Source: Bacteroidales bacterium
GTDB lineage: Bacteria > Bacteroidota > Bacteroidia > Bacteroidales > Muribaculaceae
Direction: 5' to 3'
DNA length: 64,000 bases
NCBI GenBank assembly: GCA_030524765.1
Contig: JAUNGA010000002.1
Location: forward strand, 1 to 64,000
Each line of letters opens with the position of its first letter. Position 1 is the stretch's first letter. The notes beneath the pieces were generated by a model that had not been told where the DNA came from, searched no databases, and saw nothing but the letters and a program-made list of their open reading frames with translations. The translations under genes were made by a program, and so were the position numbers. Positions 25,289-33,987 of this stretch are shown in pieces.

Positions 25289-26293
25289 TCAACGGCGTGC
25301 CGATGCGAGATAGGCAGCTATCTGCACGGCATTGAGCGCGGCGCCCTTGCGCAGTTGGTCAGAGACGGCCCAGAAGGCTATGCCGGGGCCCGATATGTCG
25401 CGACGCAGACGTCCCACATACACCGGGTCGGTGCCGGCGGCGCCGAGCGGCATGGGATAGTCGAGCGTATCGGGATTGTCGACGAGAACCACACCCGGAG
25501 CCGATGCCAGGGCGGCACGCACCTCGTCGAGAGGCAGCTCGTGCTCGGTCTCGACCCAGATGGCCTCGCTGTGGGCACGCATCACGGGTACACGCACACA
25601 GGTGGCGCTCACCTCGATGCCGGGGGCGTGCATTATCTTTTTGGTCTCGAGATGCATCTTCATCTCCTCGCGTGTGTAACCGTTGTCGGTAAACACATCG
25701 ATATGGGGTATCACATTATAGGCCAACTGATGGGCAAAGCGCTCGACATGAGGCTCGCGGCCTGCGGCCAGGGCGGCATGCTGGTCTACGAGCTCATCCA
25801 TGGCAAGAGCTCCGGCACCGCTGGCTGCCTGATATGTGGCCACGTGCACGCGGCGTATGGGCGACAGCTGATTGATCGGGTTGAGGGCCACCACCATCTG
25901 TATCGTGGTGCAGTTGGGGTTGGCAATGATGTTACGCGGAGCCTCAAGTGCGTCGGCACCGTTGATCTCGGGCACCACCAGAGGCACGTCGGGATCCATG
26001 CGGAAAGCACTCGAATTGTCGATCATCACCGTGCCGAAGGCTGTGATGACAGGCGCGTATTCGAGCGATACCGAGCCTCCGGCCGACACCAGCGCATAGT
26101 CTACGCCGCTAAAATCGCTGTCATGACTCAGAAGTTCGACTTCGATGTCACGTCCGTCAAACCCGATAGTGCTGCCGGCGCTGCGTGCAGAGCCGAACAG
26201 ACGCAGATTGTCGACGGGGAGGGCACCCCCCTCGAGTACTTTGATAATTTCACGGCCGACAGCTCCGCCGGCCCCGACAATTGCTATGTTCAT
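25289..26293 (-). CDS. asd: Aspartate-semialdehyde dehydrogenase
   Basis: Reduces aspartyl phosphate to aspartate semialdehyde, the branch-point precursor of lysine/diaminopimelate, threonine and methionine. 334 aa, full length. N-terminal NADP Rossmann motif [29 protein letters not shown] and the phosphate-binding NSSAFRM. The catalytic Cys is in [16 protein letters not shown] (about residue 130) and [13 protein letters not shown] follows; the catalytic-His region lies in the last third ([20 protein letters not shown]). The antiporter gene follows directly on the same strand. A shared transcript with an ion antiporter has no obvious metabolic logic. Confidence 0.95.
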   Translation of the reverse strand: MNIAIVGAGGAVGREIIKVLEGGALPVDNLRLFGSARSAGSTIGFDGRDIEVELLSHDSDFSGVDYALVSAGGSVSLEYAPVITAFGTVMIDNSSAFRMDPDVPLVVPEINGADALEAPRNIIANPNCTTIQMVVALNPINQLSPIRRVHVATYQAASGAGALAMDELVDQHAALAAGREPHVERFAHQLAYNVIPHIDVFTDNGYTREEMKMHLETKKIMHAPGIEVSATCVRVPVMRAHSEAIWVETEHELPLDEVRAALASAPGVVLVDNPDTLDYPMPLGAAGTDPVYVGRLRRDISGPGIAFWAVSDQLRKGAALNAVQIAAYLASARR

Positions 26294-26330
26294 TTTATGC
26301 GGTTGATTATAAATATGTCCTTTATGCTTG

Positions 26331-26876
26331 TTATTGGCCCTCGTCCACCCTGAATATCGAAAAATTCACCGATCCGTAGACACGATGGTCGACAAAACCG
26401 GGCAAAGAGCTGAAATCGTGTGCCCGCGAGTGCTCGACAATCACGATCGTACCCGGTCTCACCACATTGCTGTCAAGAATCTTGCCGGGGATCTCGGCAA
26501 ATCCGGGCATATCGTATGGCGGATCGGCGAAAACGATGTCAAACGCCTGTGTGGCGGTGGCCAGATAGCGCAGCACATCGCCGCGTATAAGTGTCAGATT
26601 GTCTATATTGAGCTGCGAGGATACCTTGCGTATGAAATTGTATTGCGTCGCGGCTTTCTCGACCGCAGTGACCCGGCTGCATTCACGCGACAGGAATTCG
26701 AGCGATATGGCGCCCGTGCCGGCAAAGAGATCAAGCGCGGTCAACCCCTCGAGGTCAACCATATTCTCAAGTACATTGAAGATATTCTCGCGCGCGAAGT
26801 CGGTCGTGGGACGCGCGCTGATGTTGGTAGGCACGTCAAACCGACGGCGGCCGTATTTTCCTCTGATTATTCGCAT
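26331..26876 (-). CDS. rsmD: 16S rRNA (guanine966-N2)-methyltransferase
   Basis: Methylates G966 of 16S rRNA in the 30S subunit using SAM. 181 aa, normal size. The N-terminus [18 protein letters not shown] is the family signature, followed by the SAM-binding motif [18 protein letters not shown] (about 47-64) and the catalytic tetrapeptide in ADPPYDMPG (about 121-129). It overlaps the end of the DUF3822 gene by 10 nt, an arrangement I recall as recurrent in Bacteroidetes. Confidence 0.95.
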   Translation of the reverse strand: MRIIRGKYGRRRFDVPTNISARPTTDFARENIFNVLENMVDLEGLTALDLFAGTGAISLEFLSRECSRVTAVEKAATQYNFIRKVSSQLNIDNLTLIRGDVLRYLATATQAFDIVFADPPYDMPGFAEIPGKILDSNVVRPGTIVIVEHSRAHDFSSLPGFVDHRVYGSVNFSIFRVDEGQ

Positions 26877-27691
26877 AGCGGCAAGACAGTTAGCTCGAGC
26901 GGAGCCGACATGGCGTCGCGGCCCGCGGCGAGCAGTGCGGTAGGGAATATCGCCGGCATCACATAGGCTGCAAAGCGCTGCAGCTCGCGGGTGAGAACCG
27001 CGCGGCGGCCGGGGTCGCCGGCAAGCAGAAACTCGTCGGTGGCAGGGTCATGACCCGATACCTTGGCCACAGCCAGCACATAGTATGCGCTGTCGGCAGT
27101 GGCCGATGCGGCGAACGTGGTGGCGGCGGCAAGGCCCAGCGAGTTGAATGCTACCACATCGGTCGCATCCTCGCGCAGATTGACATAGACCTTGCCCGTA
27201 TTACCCAGTGCGCTGCGTCCGGCAAAGAAACGCGACAGCACGCTCAGATGGTGCACAGGCACGGCAGTGTCAAATGTGCGGCGCACAAAATTTGCCACGC
27301 TGGTATTGATAGAGGCCACGATCGAGTTGCGCTTGTCGACATGCGACACAAAAGCCTCGAGCTCGCGGGCCGAGTCACCGGCAAGCTGCGCCATAAGCGC
27401 CTCGACAGTCTCATCGTCATCGGCTACAGCGGGCGGCACGATCACATACGACGACGTGCGCACCACCACATCGACCTTGCGGAACGGCGCCAGCAGCAGC
27501 GGATTGGCATAGACCGCCTCTTCGAGCGACGAAGCCGACGCGTCGGCAAGCGCGATACGGGCCGACAGCATCTCGCCATCGCCCACGACAGAGCGTGCGA
27601 CAGCATCGAGTGCATCGTCGCATATCTCGATCGACAGACGCCACATGTCGGGGCGCGCGATCAGGTCTTTGGTGAGCGGACTTTGTGTCAT
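26867..27691 (-). CDS. DUF3822 family protein
   Basis: 274 aa, cytosolic, no signal peptide. Family placement (DUF3822) is based on the overall pattern: two related halves with beta-rich N-terminal region (WRLSIEICDDALDAV), VPVHHLSVLSRFF and VYVNLREDATDVVAFNSLGLAAATTFAAS in the second half, resembling the actin-like/PilM type fold, plus the constant position next to rsmD. Function unknown. An exact -7 element (27699-27706) lies only 8 nt before the ATG, so the transcript may be nearly leaderless. Confidence 0.75.
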   Translation of the reverse strand: MTQSPLTKDLIARPDMWRLSIEICDDALDAVARSVVGDGEMLSARIALADASASSLEEAVYANPLLLAPFRKVDVVVRTSSYVIVPPAVADDDETVEALMAQLAGDSARELEAFVSHVDKRNSIVASINTSVANFVRRTFDTAVPVHHLSVLSRFFAGRSALGNTGKVYVNLREDATDVVAFNSLGLAAATTFAASATADSAYYVLAVAKVSGHDPATDEFLLAGDPGRRAVLTRELQRFAAYVMPAIFPTALLAAGRDAMSAPLELTVLPLCE

Positions 27692-27698
27692 TCGGGCA

Positions 27699-27706
27699 CA
27701 AAGTTA
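27699..27706 (-). promoter_or_regulatory. -7 element for DUF3822-rsmD, implying a very short leader
   Basis: TAACTTTG on the minus strand, exact consensus, ending 8 nt before the start codon. No TTTG is seen at the -33 distance. Confidence 0.5.
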
Positions 27707-27719
27707 CGCATTTTTTTCG

Positions 27720-27727
27720 TAATTTCG
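27720..27727 (+). promoter_or_regulatory. Weak -7-like element for recQ
   Basis: TAATTTCG (one mismatch to TAnnTTTG) ends 5 nt before the recQ ATG. It is divergent from, and only 13 bp away from, the DUF3822 -7 element. Confidence 0.35.
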
Positions 27728-27731
27728 CGCT

Positions 27732-29873
27732 ATGAACCGACAAGACAACATATCGGCAAGGGCACTTGAGCTTTTGCGCAAGTTTTATGGCTACCGCAGC
27801 TTCAGGCCGGGACAGCGCGAGATCATCGAGGCTGTATGCTCGGGGCGCGATGCTGTGGTGCTCATGCCCACCGGCGGCGGCAAATCGCTGTGCTATCAGC
27901 TGCCCGCACTGCTCGGCGACGGCTGCGCCGTGGTCATCTCGCCACTCATCGCACTGATGGAAGACCAGACCGCCGCGCTTGTCTCAAACGGCATACCTGC
28001 CGCAGCCATTCACTCGGGACGCAACGAGGCCGACAACCGCACGGCCATCGAAGCCGCCGCGGCAGGGCGTGTCAAGCTGCTGTACGTGTCGCCCGAACGT
28101 CTGCTCGCCGACCTCGACACATGGCCGTCGCGGCTGCCTATCAGCCTTATAGCCGTCGACGAGGCTCATTGCATCTCTCAGTGGGGCCATGACTTTCGCC
28201 CGGTATATACCCAACTCAGCGTGCTCAAAGAGCAATTTCGGTCGGTGCCGGTGATGGCCCTGACGGCTACGGCCGACCGTCTCACGCGCGATGACATCAC
28301 CACCCAGCTCGGTCTGCGCGACCCGTTGCGGTGGGTCGGTTCGTTTGACCGCCCCAATCTTTCGCTCAAAGTCTATGCCGGCGCCACCAAGAAACGCCGC
28401 ATCGAAGCCATAGTCAACATGATACGCCGCTATCCCAACGACTCGGGCATCGTCTACACACTCTCGCGGGCCGGCGCCGAGGAAATCGACGAGGCCCTGC
28501 GCCGCATGGGCATGCGCTCGTGTGTCTATCATGCCGGCATGAACGCCGACGACCGCGCCCGGGCCCAGCGGGCATTCACCAACGGCGATGTGCAGGCCGT
28601 ATGCGCCACCGTCGCATTCGGCATGGGCATCGACAAGAGCAACATCAGATGGGTGATACACAACAATCTGCCGGCCAATATCGAAAGCTACTATCAGGAG
28701 ATAGGCCGCGCCGGCCGTGACGGGATGCCTGCCGAGACGATACTCTTCTACTCGGTGCAGGACCTCATCACACGCAGGCACTTCATCGACGATTCGGGCC
28801 GGCCTGGCATCGCCGGCGAAAAACTCGAATGGATGCAACGCTATGCCGAGTCGACCGTCTGCCGTCGCCGTGTGCTGCTCAGCTACTTCGGCGAGACCGC
28901 CGAACACGACTGCGGCAACTGTGACGTATGTCTCGACCCGCCGTCGCGCTTTGACGGTACCGTGCTCGTGCAGAAAGCCGGCAGCGCCATCCTGCGCACC
29001 GACAGCCAGGTCGGCATATTCATGCTCACCGACATACTGCGCGGCTCGGCCCGCGCCGAATTGCGCCGGCGAGGATTCGACCGCATCAAGACCTACGGGG
29101 CCGGCCGCGATCTGCCTCAGGAGCACTGGAACGCCTACATCGCGCAGATGATACAGCTCGGCCTGTTCGAGATCGCATTCGACGATTCAAACCGGCTGCG
29201 CGTGACACCCTACGGCATGCGCGTCATCCGTGGCGAGGCCCGGGTCGAGCTGTCGCTCTACGTCGCCCCGCAGCGCGGCAAGACCGGCCGACAGAAGGCC
29301 GAGCAAAGGCAGATCACATCAGACCCTACCGAGCAGCTGTTCGAGCAGCTCAAGGCCGTGCGCAAGGCCGAGGCCGACCGTACGGGCGTACCCGCCTATG
29401 TCGTGTTCAGCGACGCCACACTGACCGACATGGCCCGTCGCCGTCCGCGCACCATCGACGAGCTGCTGCAGGTCAGCGGCGTGGGCGAACGCAAGAGCGT
29501 GCGCTATGGCAAACGTTTTATCGGCGCGATCCGCAAATTCGAGGGGCTGGGCGCCACGATGCCGCAGGGCACCACATACAAAGAGACCCTGATACTGCAC
29601 AACGCCGGAGTGCCTTTAGGCGAGATGGCCCAGATCAAGGGCGTCAGTGTCGAGACCATCAAGGGACACATTGCCCGACTGATCGACGAAGACATGATCA
29701 CCAATTTCGCCTCATATATCAGCCGCAGCGAGTACGAGACCATCAACGATCTCTACCGCACCAATCCCGAGGGAGCGGCGAAAATACTGTCTGAAGACTA
29801 TCCGGGCGGCACGATACGCATAGCCCGTGCGATCTACAATTACAATCAACGCAGAAAACAAGACAATGGCTGA
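27732..29873 (+). CDS. recQ: ATP-dependent DNA helicase RecQ
   Basis: 3'-to-5' helicase acting in recombination and repair of stalled forks. 713 aa. Motif 0 YGYRSFRPGQREII, Walker A MPTGGGKSLCYQLPALL (about 44-60), DEAH box VDEAHCISQWGHDFRP (about 143-158), motif VI region YYQEIGRAGRDG. A zinc-binding region follows with cysteines in VCRRRV and EHDCGNCDVC, then an RQC winged helix and an HRDC domain (about 530-600; AYVVFSDATLTDMARRRP). The C-terminal extension contains a helix-turn-helix (LHNAGVPLGEMAQIKGVS) of the type seen in Bacteroidetes RecQ. Its stop overlaps the next gene by 8 nt. Confidence 0.96.
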   Translation: MNRQDNISARALELLRKFYGYRSFRPGQREIIEAVCSGRDAVVLMPTGGGKSLCYQLPALLGDGCAVVISPLIALMEDQTAALVSNGIPAAAIHSGRNEADNRTAIEAAAAGRVKLLYVSPERLLADLDTWPSRLPISLIAVDEAHCISQWGHDFRPVYTQLSVLKEQFRSVPVMALTATADRLTRDDITTQLGLRDPLRWVGSFDRPNLSLKVYAGATKKRRIEAIVNMIRRYPNDSGIVYTLSRAGAEEIDEALRRMGMRSCVYHAGMNADDRARAQRAFTNGDVQAVCATVAFGMGIDKSNIRWVIHNNLPANIESYYQEIGRAGRDGMPAETILFYSVQDLITRRHFIDDSGRPGIAGEKLEWMQRYAESTVCRRRVLLSYFGETAEHDCGNCDVCLDPPSRFDGTVLVQKAGSAILRTDSQVGIFMLTDILRGSARAELRRRGFDRIKTYGAGRDLPQEHWNAYIAQMIQLGLFEIAFDDSNRLRVTPYGMRVIRGEARVELSLYVAPQRGKTGRQKAEQRQITSDPTEQLFEQLKAVRKAEADRTGVPAYVVFSDATLTDMARRRPRTIDELLQVSGVGERKSVRYGKRFIGAIRKFEGLGATMPQGTTYKETLILHNAGVPLGEMAQIKGVSVETIKGHIARLIDEDMITNFASYISRSEYETINDLYRTNPEGAAKILSEDYPGGTIRIARAIYNYNQRRKQDNG

Positions 29874-30384
29874 CAATTATCTCGAGAAACGCATGGACGA
29901 CTACGCCCGCGGGCGCGTCAGCGGCCCTCACGCACGTCGGACGTCGGGCCCGCGGCCCGGCACGGCCGTCATAAAATATCCGCTGCTCACCGTGGCATTG
30001 TCAGATGCCGATAGCGGCGATGCCGATGCCATAGTGTCGATGTTTGTATCGGCCGGATGCAAAGTGGTTTTCACTGCCGCCGACGCTACACGCGGCCGCG
30101 ATATCGCCCAGAGCCGCGGAGGCCGTTTCTATCCGGGCGGAGCCGACGAAGCCGTTACAGACATGGCTTCGCGTGGCGAAAAAGCCGATGTGGTGATCGC
30201 CTGCGGCACCGGCGGCTGGCCGGGCTGCGCACGACGCATCAGACTCACAGCCGACACCGGCGCCGCAGCCGGCCCCGGCGAGACAGTCGTCATCAGCGCC
30301 ACCCCGGCACGGGCGGCACTGCTGTGCCTCGCCCTGGCCCACCCCGACTGCGACACATCGGGGCAAGTCATCACCTGCCGATAA
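29866..30384 (+). CDS. Small Rossmann-like protein of unknown function
   Basis: 172 aa. The start is placed at MADNYLEKRMDDYARGR, where ATG overlaps the recQ stop by 8 nt (ATGGCTGA). The N-terminal NYLEKRM-DDY-RG segment is, as I recall, shared by a group of Bacteroidales proteins annotated as short-chain dehydrogenase-like. The remainder alternates beta and alpha (LLTVALSDADSGDADAIVSMF, KVVFTAADATRGRDIA, ADVVIACGTG), as in a Rossmann fold, but the glycine-rich nucleotide loop and the Tyr-x3-Lys catalytic pair are absent. It is probably a non-catalytic derivative. Coupling to recQ suggests co-regulation only. Confidence 0.7.
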   Translation: MADNYLEKRMDDYARGRVSGPHARRTSGPRPGTAVIKYPLLTVALSDADSGDADAIVSMFVSAGCKVVFTAADATRGRDIAQSRGGRFYPGGADEAVTDMASRGEKADVVIACGTGGWPGCARRIRLTADTGAAAGPGETVVISATPARAALLCLALAHPDCDTSGQVITCR

Positions 30385-30389
30385 ACGCC

Positions 30390-30429
30390 GGTAGCCCTAC
30401 ACCTGCGCTGTGCCGGATGTAGGGCTACC
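30390..30429. terminator. 12-bp perfect hairpin between converging genes
   Basis: GGTAGCCCTACA and TGTAGGGCTACC pair around a 16-nt loop. No T-run follows on either strand, so termination is likely but not typical. Confidence 0.45.
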
Positions 30430-30484
30430 AATGTTTCGCGCCACCGACGCGACTGTATCTTCTGATATGTTATTTGTTTTTAGA

Positions 30485-32290
30485 TCAGCAATACATCGCC
30501 TCGATCTGAGGCGCATAGCGGTTGTTGATCACCGGACGGCGCAGCTTGAGCGTGTTGGTCAGCTCGCCGTTCTCAATGGTGAACTCGCGTGGCAGCAGAG
30601 TGAAGCGCTTGATCTTCTCGAATCCGGCCAGACCGCGCTGCAGCCGCTCGATGCGCTCTGAGAAGAACTTGATAATCTCAGAGTTGGTCACCAGATCGTC
30701 GATGCTCTTGAATGCGATCTTGTGCCGGCGGGCATACTCCTTGAGAGCCTCGAATGCGGGTATGATAATCGCAGTGACATACTTGCGGCGGTCGCCTATG
30801 ACGGCCACCTGCTCGATGTAGCGGTCTTCGCCCAGACGGCTCTCGATGGCCTGCGGGGCGATATATTTGCCGTTTGAAGTCTTGAAAAGGTCTTTTATGC
30901 GCTCGGTGAGCACCAATGCGCCAGATGCGTCAAAATATCCGGCATCGCCTGTACGGAACCATCCGTCGGCCGTAAACGCGGCCTCGGTATCTGCCGGACG
31001 GTTGTAGTAGCCGCGCATGACGGTCGGGCCCTTGACCTGGATCTCCTTGTTCTCGCCGATGCGCACCTCGACGCGCGGTATGGCCGTGCCCACGGTGCCT
31101 ATCTCATAGCCTGTCTGCGGGAAGCAGGTGACCGTGGCGGTGGTCTCGCTCAGGCCGTAGCCGATGACGATATTGACGCCGATCGAGTGGAAAAACTCGA
31201 CTATATTGGCCGACAGCGGAGCGCCCGCGGTCGGGAATATGTTGCCACGGTCAACACCCATCGCCCGACGGATAGGCCCGAAAACTTTCTTGTCAAAGAA
31301 CCGGTACTGCAGCTCGAGCATCATCGGGGCCTTACGGCCTATGCGGGCATAGCGCAGATTGCGTTCGGCGCCCACACGCAGGGCCTTGAGGACAAGTTTC
31401 TTGCGCATGCCCGAAGCCTGCGACAGTTTCTCCTGGATAGCCGCATAGGCTTTCTCCCAGAACCGCGGCACACTGCACATGCACGTAGGACGCACCTCGG
31501 CCACGGCCCGCTGTATCTCTTTGGGGTTGGCATTGACCGACACCACCATCGACATGTAGAGGCAGAAATAGGTCCATGCCTTCTCGAAGATGTGGCTCAG
31601 CGGCAGGAACGACAGCGACGTGTCGTCTTCGCTCAGCATGTTCAGACGCTCGCGGTGTATCTCGAGGGCGGCGTTGAAACAGCTGTGAGGCAGCACGGCG
31701 CCTTTGGGCTCGCCGGTGGTGCCCGATGTATAGATCAGTGTGGCGATGTCATCGTCGGTGGCGGCTGCCGAGCGGCGGTTGACCTCGTCGCGGCACATGG
31801 CCGACGAAGCGGCGCCCAGAGCGAGCAGGCTGTCGAATGTCATCGACGTGCTGTCATCTTTGTCCTTGATGATAGTATCGCTGTAAAGAATGATACGTTC
31901 GAGTCGGGGACACTCGCTGTAGATCGAGCGAGCGATATCATATTGTTTCTGGTCGCCCACGAAAAGCATGCGCGAACCTGCATCGTTTATGATGAATTTT
32001 ACCTGCTCGGCACTGCTGGTCGAATAGATCGACACGGGCACGGCACGATTGCGATAACATGCAAAATCGGTGACCAGGATGCGGTAGTCGTTGGCCGAGA
32101 AGACCGCGATCATGTCGCCGGGCATCAGATCGAGCGTCTCGAGTGCGTATGCCACATGATTGACCTCGGTGGCCAGCCGGCTCCACGTGCAGTCGGTCCA
32201 GCGTCCGGCGGCGTCGCGATAGCGCAATGCCGTGCGGCCGGCATGTGTGCGGCTCTGACAGGCAGTGAGATTTGTAAGAATATTAGCCAT
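30485..32290 (-). CDS. Long-chain acyl-CoA synthetase (AMP-forming)
   Basis: Adenylates and thioesterifies fatty acids. 601 aa when started at MANILTNLTACQSRTHAGR; the upstream in-frame extension runs through the promoter and is rejected. Motifs: the P-loop-like TLIYTSGTTGEPKGAVLPHSC (about 190-210), FLPLSHIFEKAW, IGYGLSETTATVT, and the hinge region DGWFRTGDAGYFDASGALVLTERIKDLFKTSNGKYIAPQAIE (about 466-507). It resembles the FadD15-like group found in Bacteroidetes, which often acts in fatty acid salvage or lipid remodelling. A monocistronic gene, with its -7 element TACCTTTG at 32320-32327. Confidence 0.93.
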   Translation of the reverse strand: MANILTNLTACQSRTHAGRTALRYRDAAGRWTDCTWSRLATEVNHVAYALETLDLMPGDMIAVFSANDYRILVTDFACYRNRAVPVSIYSTSSAEQVKFIINDAGSRMLFVGDQKQYDIARSIYSECPRLERIILYSDTIIKDKDDSTSMTFDSLLALGAASSAMCRDEVNRRSAAATDDDIATLIYTSGTTGEPKGAVLPHSCFNAALEIHRERLNMLSEDDTSLSFLPLSHIFEKAWTYFCLYMSMVVSVNANPKEIQRAVAEVRPTCMCSVPRFWEKAYAAIQEKLSQASGMRKKLVLKALRVGAERNLRYARIGRKAPMMLELQYRFFDKKVFGPIRRAMGVDRGNIFPTAGAPLSANIVEFFHSIGVNIVIGYGLSETTATVTCFPQTGYEIGTVGTAIPRVEVRIGENKEIQVKGPTVMRGYYNRPADTEAAFTADGWFRTGDAGYFDASGALVLTERIKDLFKTSNGKYIAPQAIESRLGEDRYIEQVAVIGDRRKYVTAIIIPAFEALKEYARRHKIAFKSIDDLVTNSEIIKFFSERIERLQRGLAGFEKIKRFTLLPREFTIENGELTNTLKLRRPVINNRYAPQIEAMYC

Positions 32291-32319
32291 AAAACAGGGT
32301 CTAAACTCTAAATTTGCCG

Positions 32320-32327
32320 CAAAGGTA
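32320..32327 (-). promoter_or_regulatory. -7 element of the acyl-CoA synthetase gene
   Basis: TACCTTTG, exact consensus, 29 nt before the start codon. No good -33 TTTG at the right distance. Confidence 0.55.
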
Positions 32328-32535
32328 GGGTTATTATTATTAAAATGATAACAAACAGCGGCCAAAGTTGACGTCCGGTTAACAAACATTGATATGTTGC
32401 ACATAGTTTGTTAATCTATGTTAACACGGTTAAAGATATACAAATCCCGTACCGGCAGAGCCCTTTTTCGTCAAAAAAACATTGCACTTGGTCAGATTTG
32501 GCATTGGCCGACAGCCCAAATGCAAAAAATATCCC

Positions 32536-32543
32536 TATCTTTG
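32536..32543 (+). promoter_or_regulatory. -7 element of the two-repeat secreted protein gene
   Basis: TATCTTTG, exact consensus, 34 nt before the ATG; no clear -33 element. Confidence 0.55.
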
Positions 32544-32577
32544 TGTCATAAACAATAACCGATATACAACAATCAGC

Positions 32578-33672
32578 ATGAAAAAGCTCATCTCATTATT
32601 GATCATTGTGATGGCGTTTGCTGTCACTGGCCATGCAGTCACCCACGAGACACTGCTCGGTGTACCCATCGACGGCACCCTTTCGCAGTTTGCCGGCAAA
32701 CTTTCATCAAAAGGCGTGCGTACGGTCTCCCGCGAAACAGGCGTCTACACACTCAACGGTTCGTATTCGGGCTTCAGCGGCTGCGAATTCTACGCTTTCT
32801 CAAACGAGCAGACCGGACAGACCTACAAGGTCGACATCTATCTGCCCAAACGCACATCGTGGCGCGGCCTCAAAGACGACTACAACAAGATGGTGCGTCA
32901 GTTCAGGGACAACCCGCGCTTTCGTTTCGACGAGGAGAAATCAGAGTTTGAATCGCCCTACCGCGAGGGCGACGGCGACGAGATCGCGGCGGTAAAGGCC
33001 GACAAGTGCAACTACTTCACCGACTTTATCTCAGGCGACGGCATGGTGCGCATATCGATCAGCAAATTCATGCAGGTCAAGATCGCCTACTATGACTTTG
33101 CCAACTTCCCGAGCGACGACAACACGTCGACCACGGGCAACGACAGCTACACCGGCGACACCAACACCTCGGGCGCCATGAAATTCATGGGCATCCCCAT
33201 GCGTGGCAACATCAACTCTTTTGCGCAGCGTCTGGTCAACGAGAAGGGCTGCCGCATCGTCGACAACGACGAGCACGTGGTGAGCCTGCGCGGCACATTC
33301 ACCGGCAAGGAGAGCGAGTTCTACGTATTCGGCACCCCGTCGTCGAATCAGGTGTGGAAGGTGACTGTCTATCTGCCCAAACTCTCTACCTGGTCGTCGA
33401 TCAAAAACGAGTATCTAAAATACAAGAAAGAGTTTGACAACAAATACGACCTGCGCAGTTCCTACGACTTCTTCAGCGAGGGCTACAGCGAGGGCGTCGA
33501 AGGCGTCGAGGCCGACGAATGCCACTACTCGGCATTCTACAATGCTCCGGGCGGCACCATCATGCTCAAGATCTCAAAGTACATGCAGGTGCAGATGTCA
33601 TACGAGGATGCCAGCCAGCTCGAGATCCGCAACCGCGAGAACGGCAGCTCAAGCATCGGCAACGATATCTGA
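32578..33672 (+). CDS. Secreted protein with two tandem copies of an unknown domain
   Basis: 364 aa, starting MKKLISLLIIVMAFAVTGHA (signal peptide; no lipobox). Two homologous halves are visible. Copy one (about residues 22-175) begins ETLLGVPIDGTLSQFAGKL and contains KVDIYLPKRTSWRGLKDDYN and ISKFMQVKIAYYD. Copy two (about 198-350) begins MKFMGIPMRGNINSFAQRL and contains KVTVYLPKLSTWSSIKNEYL and ISKYMQVQMSYED. A Ser/Thr-rich linker (about 180-197) joins them. I do not recognise the family. The repeat pattern of 'mG[IV]P-G-f...L' plus two conserved Cys-containing segments is distinctive. Periplasmic or surface location is inferred. Monocistronic, with promoter and terminator. Confidence 0.8.
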   Translation: MKKLISLLIIVMAFAVTGHAVTHETLLGVPIDGTLSQFAGKLSSKGVRTVSRETGVYTLNGSYSGFSGCEFYAFSNEQTGQTYKVDIYLPKRTSWRGLKDDYNKMVRQFRDNPRFRFDEEKSEFESPYREGDGDEIAAVKADKCNYFTDFISGDGMVRISISKFMQVKIAYYDFANFPSDDNTSTTGNDSYTGDTNTSGAMKFMGIPMRGNINSFAQRLVNEKGCRIVDNDEHVVSLRGTFTGKESEFYVFGTPSSNQVWKVTVYLPKLSTWSSIKNEYLKYKKEFDNKYDLRSSYDFFSEGYSEGVEGVEADECHYSAFYNAPGGTIMLKISKYMQVQMSYEDASQLEIRNRENGSSSIGNDI

Positions 33673-33698
33673 TTTCCCATCCGCACACATCCACACAC

Positions 33699-33726
33699 AA
33701 GCCCCGGCCGCACCGGGGCTTTTTTC
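33699..33726 (+). terminator. Terminator of the two-repeat secreted protein gene
   Basis: AAGCCCCGG / CCGGGGCTT stem with a 5-nt loop and a T-rich tail, 27 nt after the stop codon. Confidence 0.88.
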
Positions 33727-33925
33727 TTTCTGCGTCATCGTCGGCCCGACGACGTATGGCCGGCGGCTCGGCCACTACCCTGCAGCCCGCCACCGTCGGC
33801 CCGCACACGCCATAACATATTCATCGCGTGTATGGCTATCGCATCCGATCGCGGACTCTGCGTTAGCGGACATACGTCTGCGATTACCGGCCGTTTTCCG
33901 ATCACAAGAGGCGGTCACTGAAACA
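33727..33925. other. Intergenic stretch with nothing recognised
   Basis: About 200 bp between two terminators. Short open frames exist on both strands but have no start context or protein-like composition. No repeat, tRNA or promoter motif was noticed. Confidence 0.5.
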
Positions 33926-33962
33926 ATCGGGGCGTCCTGCGCTGTGCGCCGGACGCCCCGAT
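33926..33962 (-). terminator. Terminator of the secreted SusE/F-module protein gene
   Basis: Perfect 12-bp stem ATCGGGGCGTCC / GGACGCCCCGAT with a 13-nt loop, 25 nt after the stop on the minus strand. The tail (TGTTTC) is only weakly T-rich. Confidence 0.6.
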
Positions 33963-33987
33963 GTTAGGGAGTTATGTGTGGGATTGA

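Noticed and set aside
27984..29126. 380-codon minus-strand frame over recQ
   Set aside because: Antisense to all RecQ helicase motifs; no start context.
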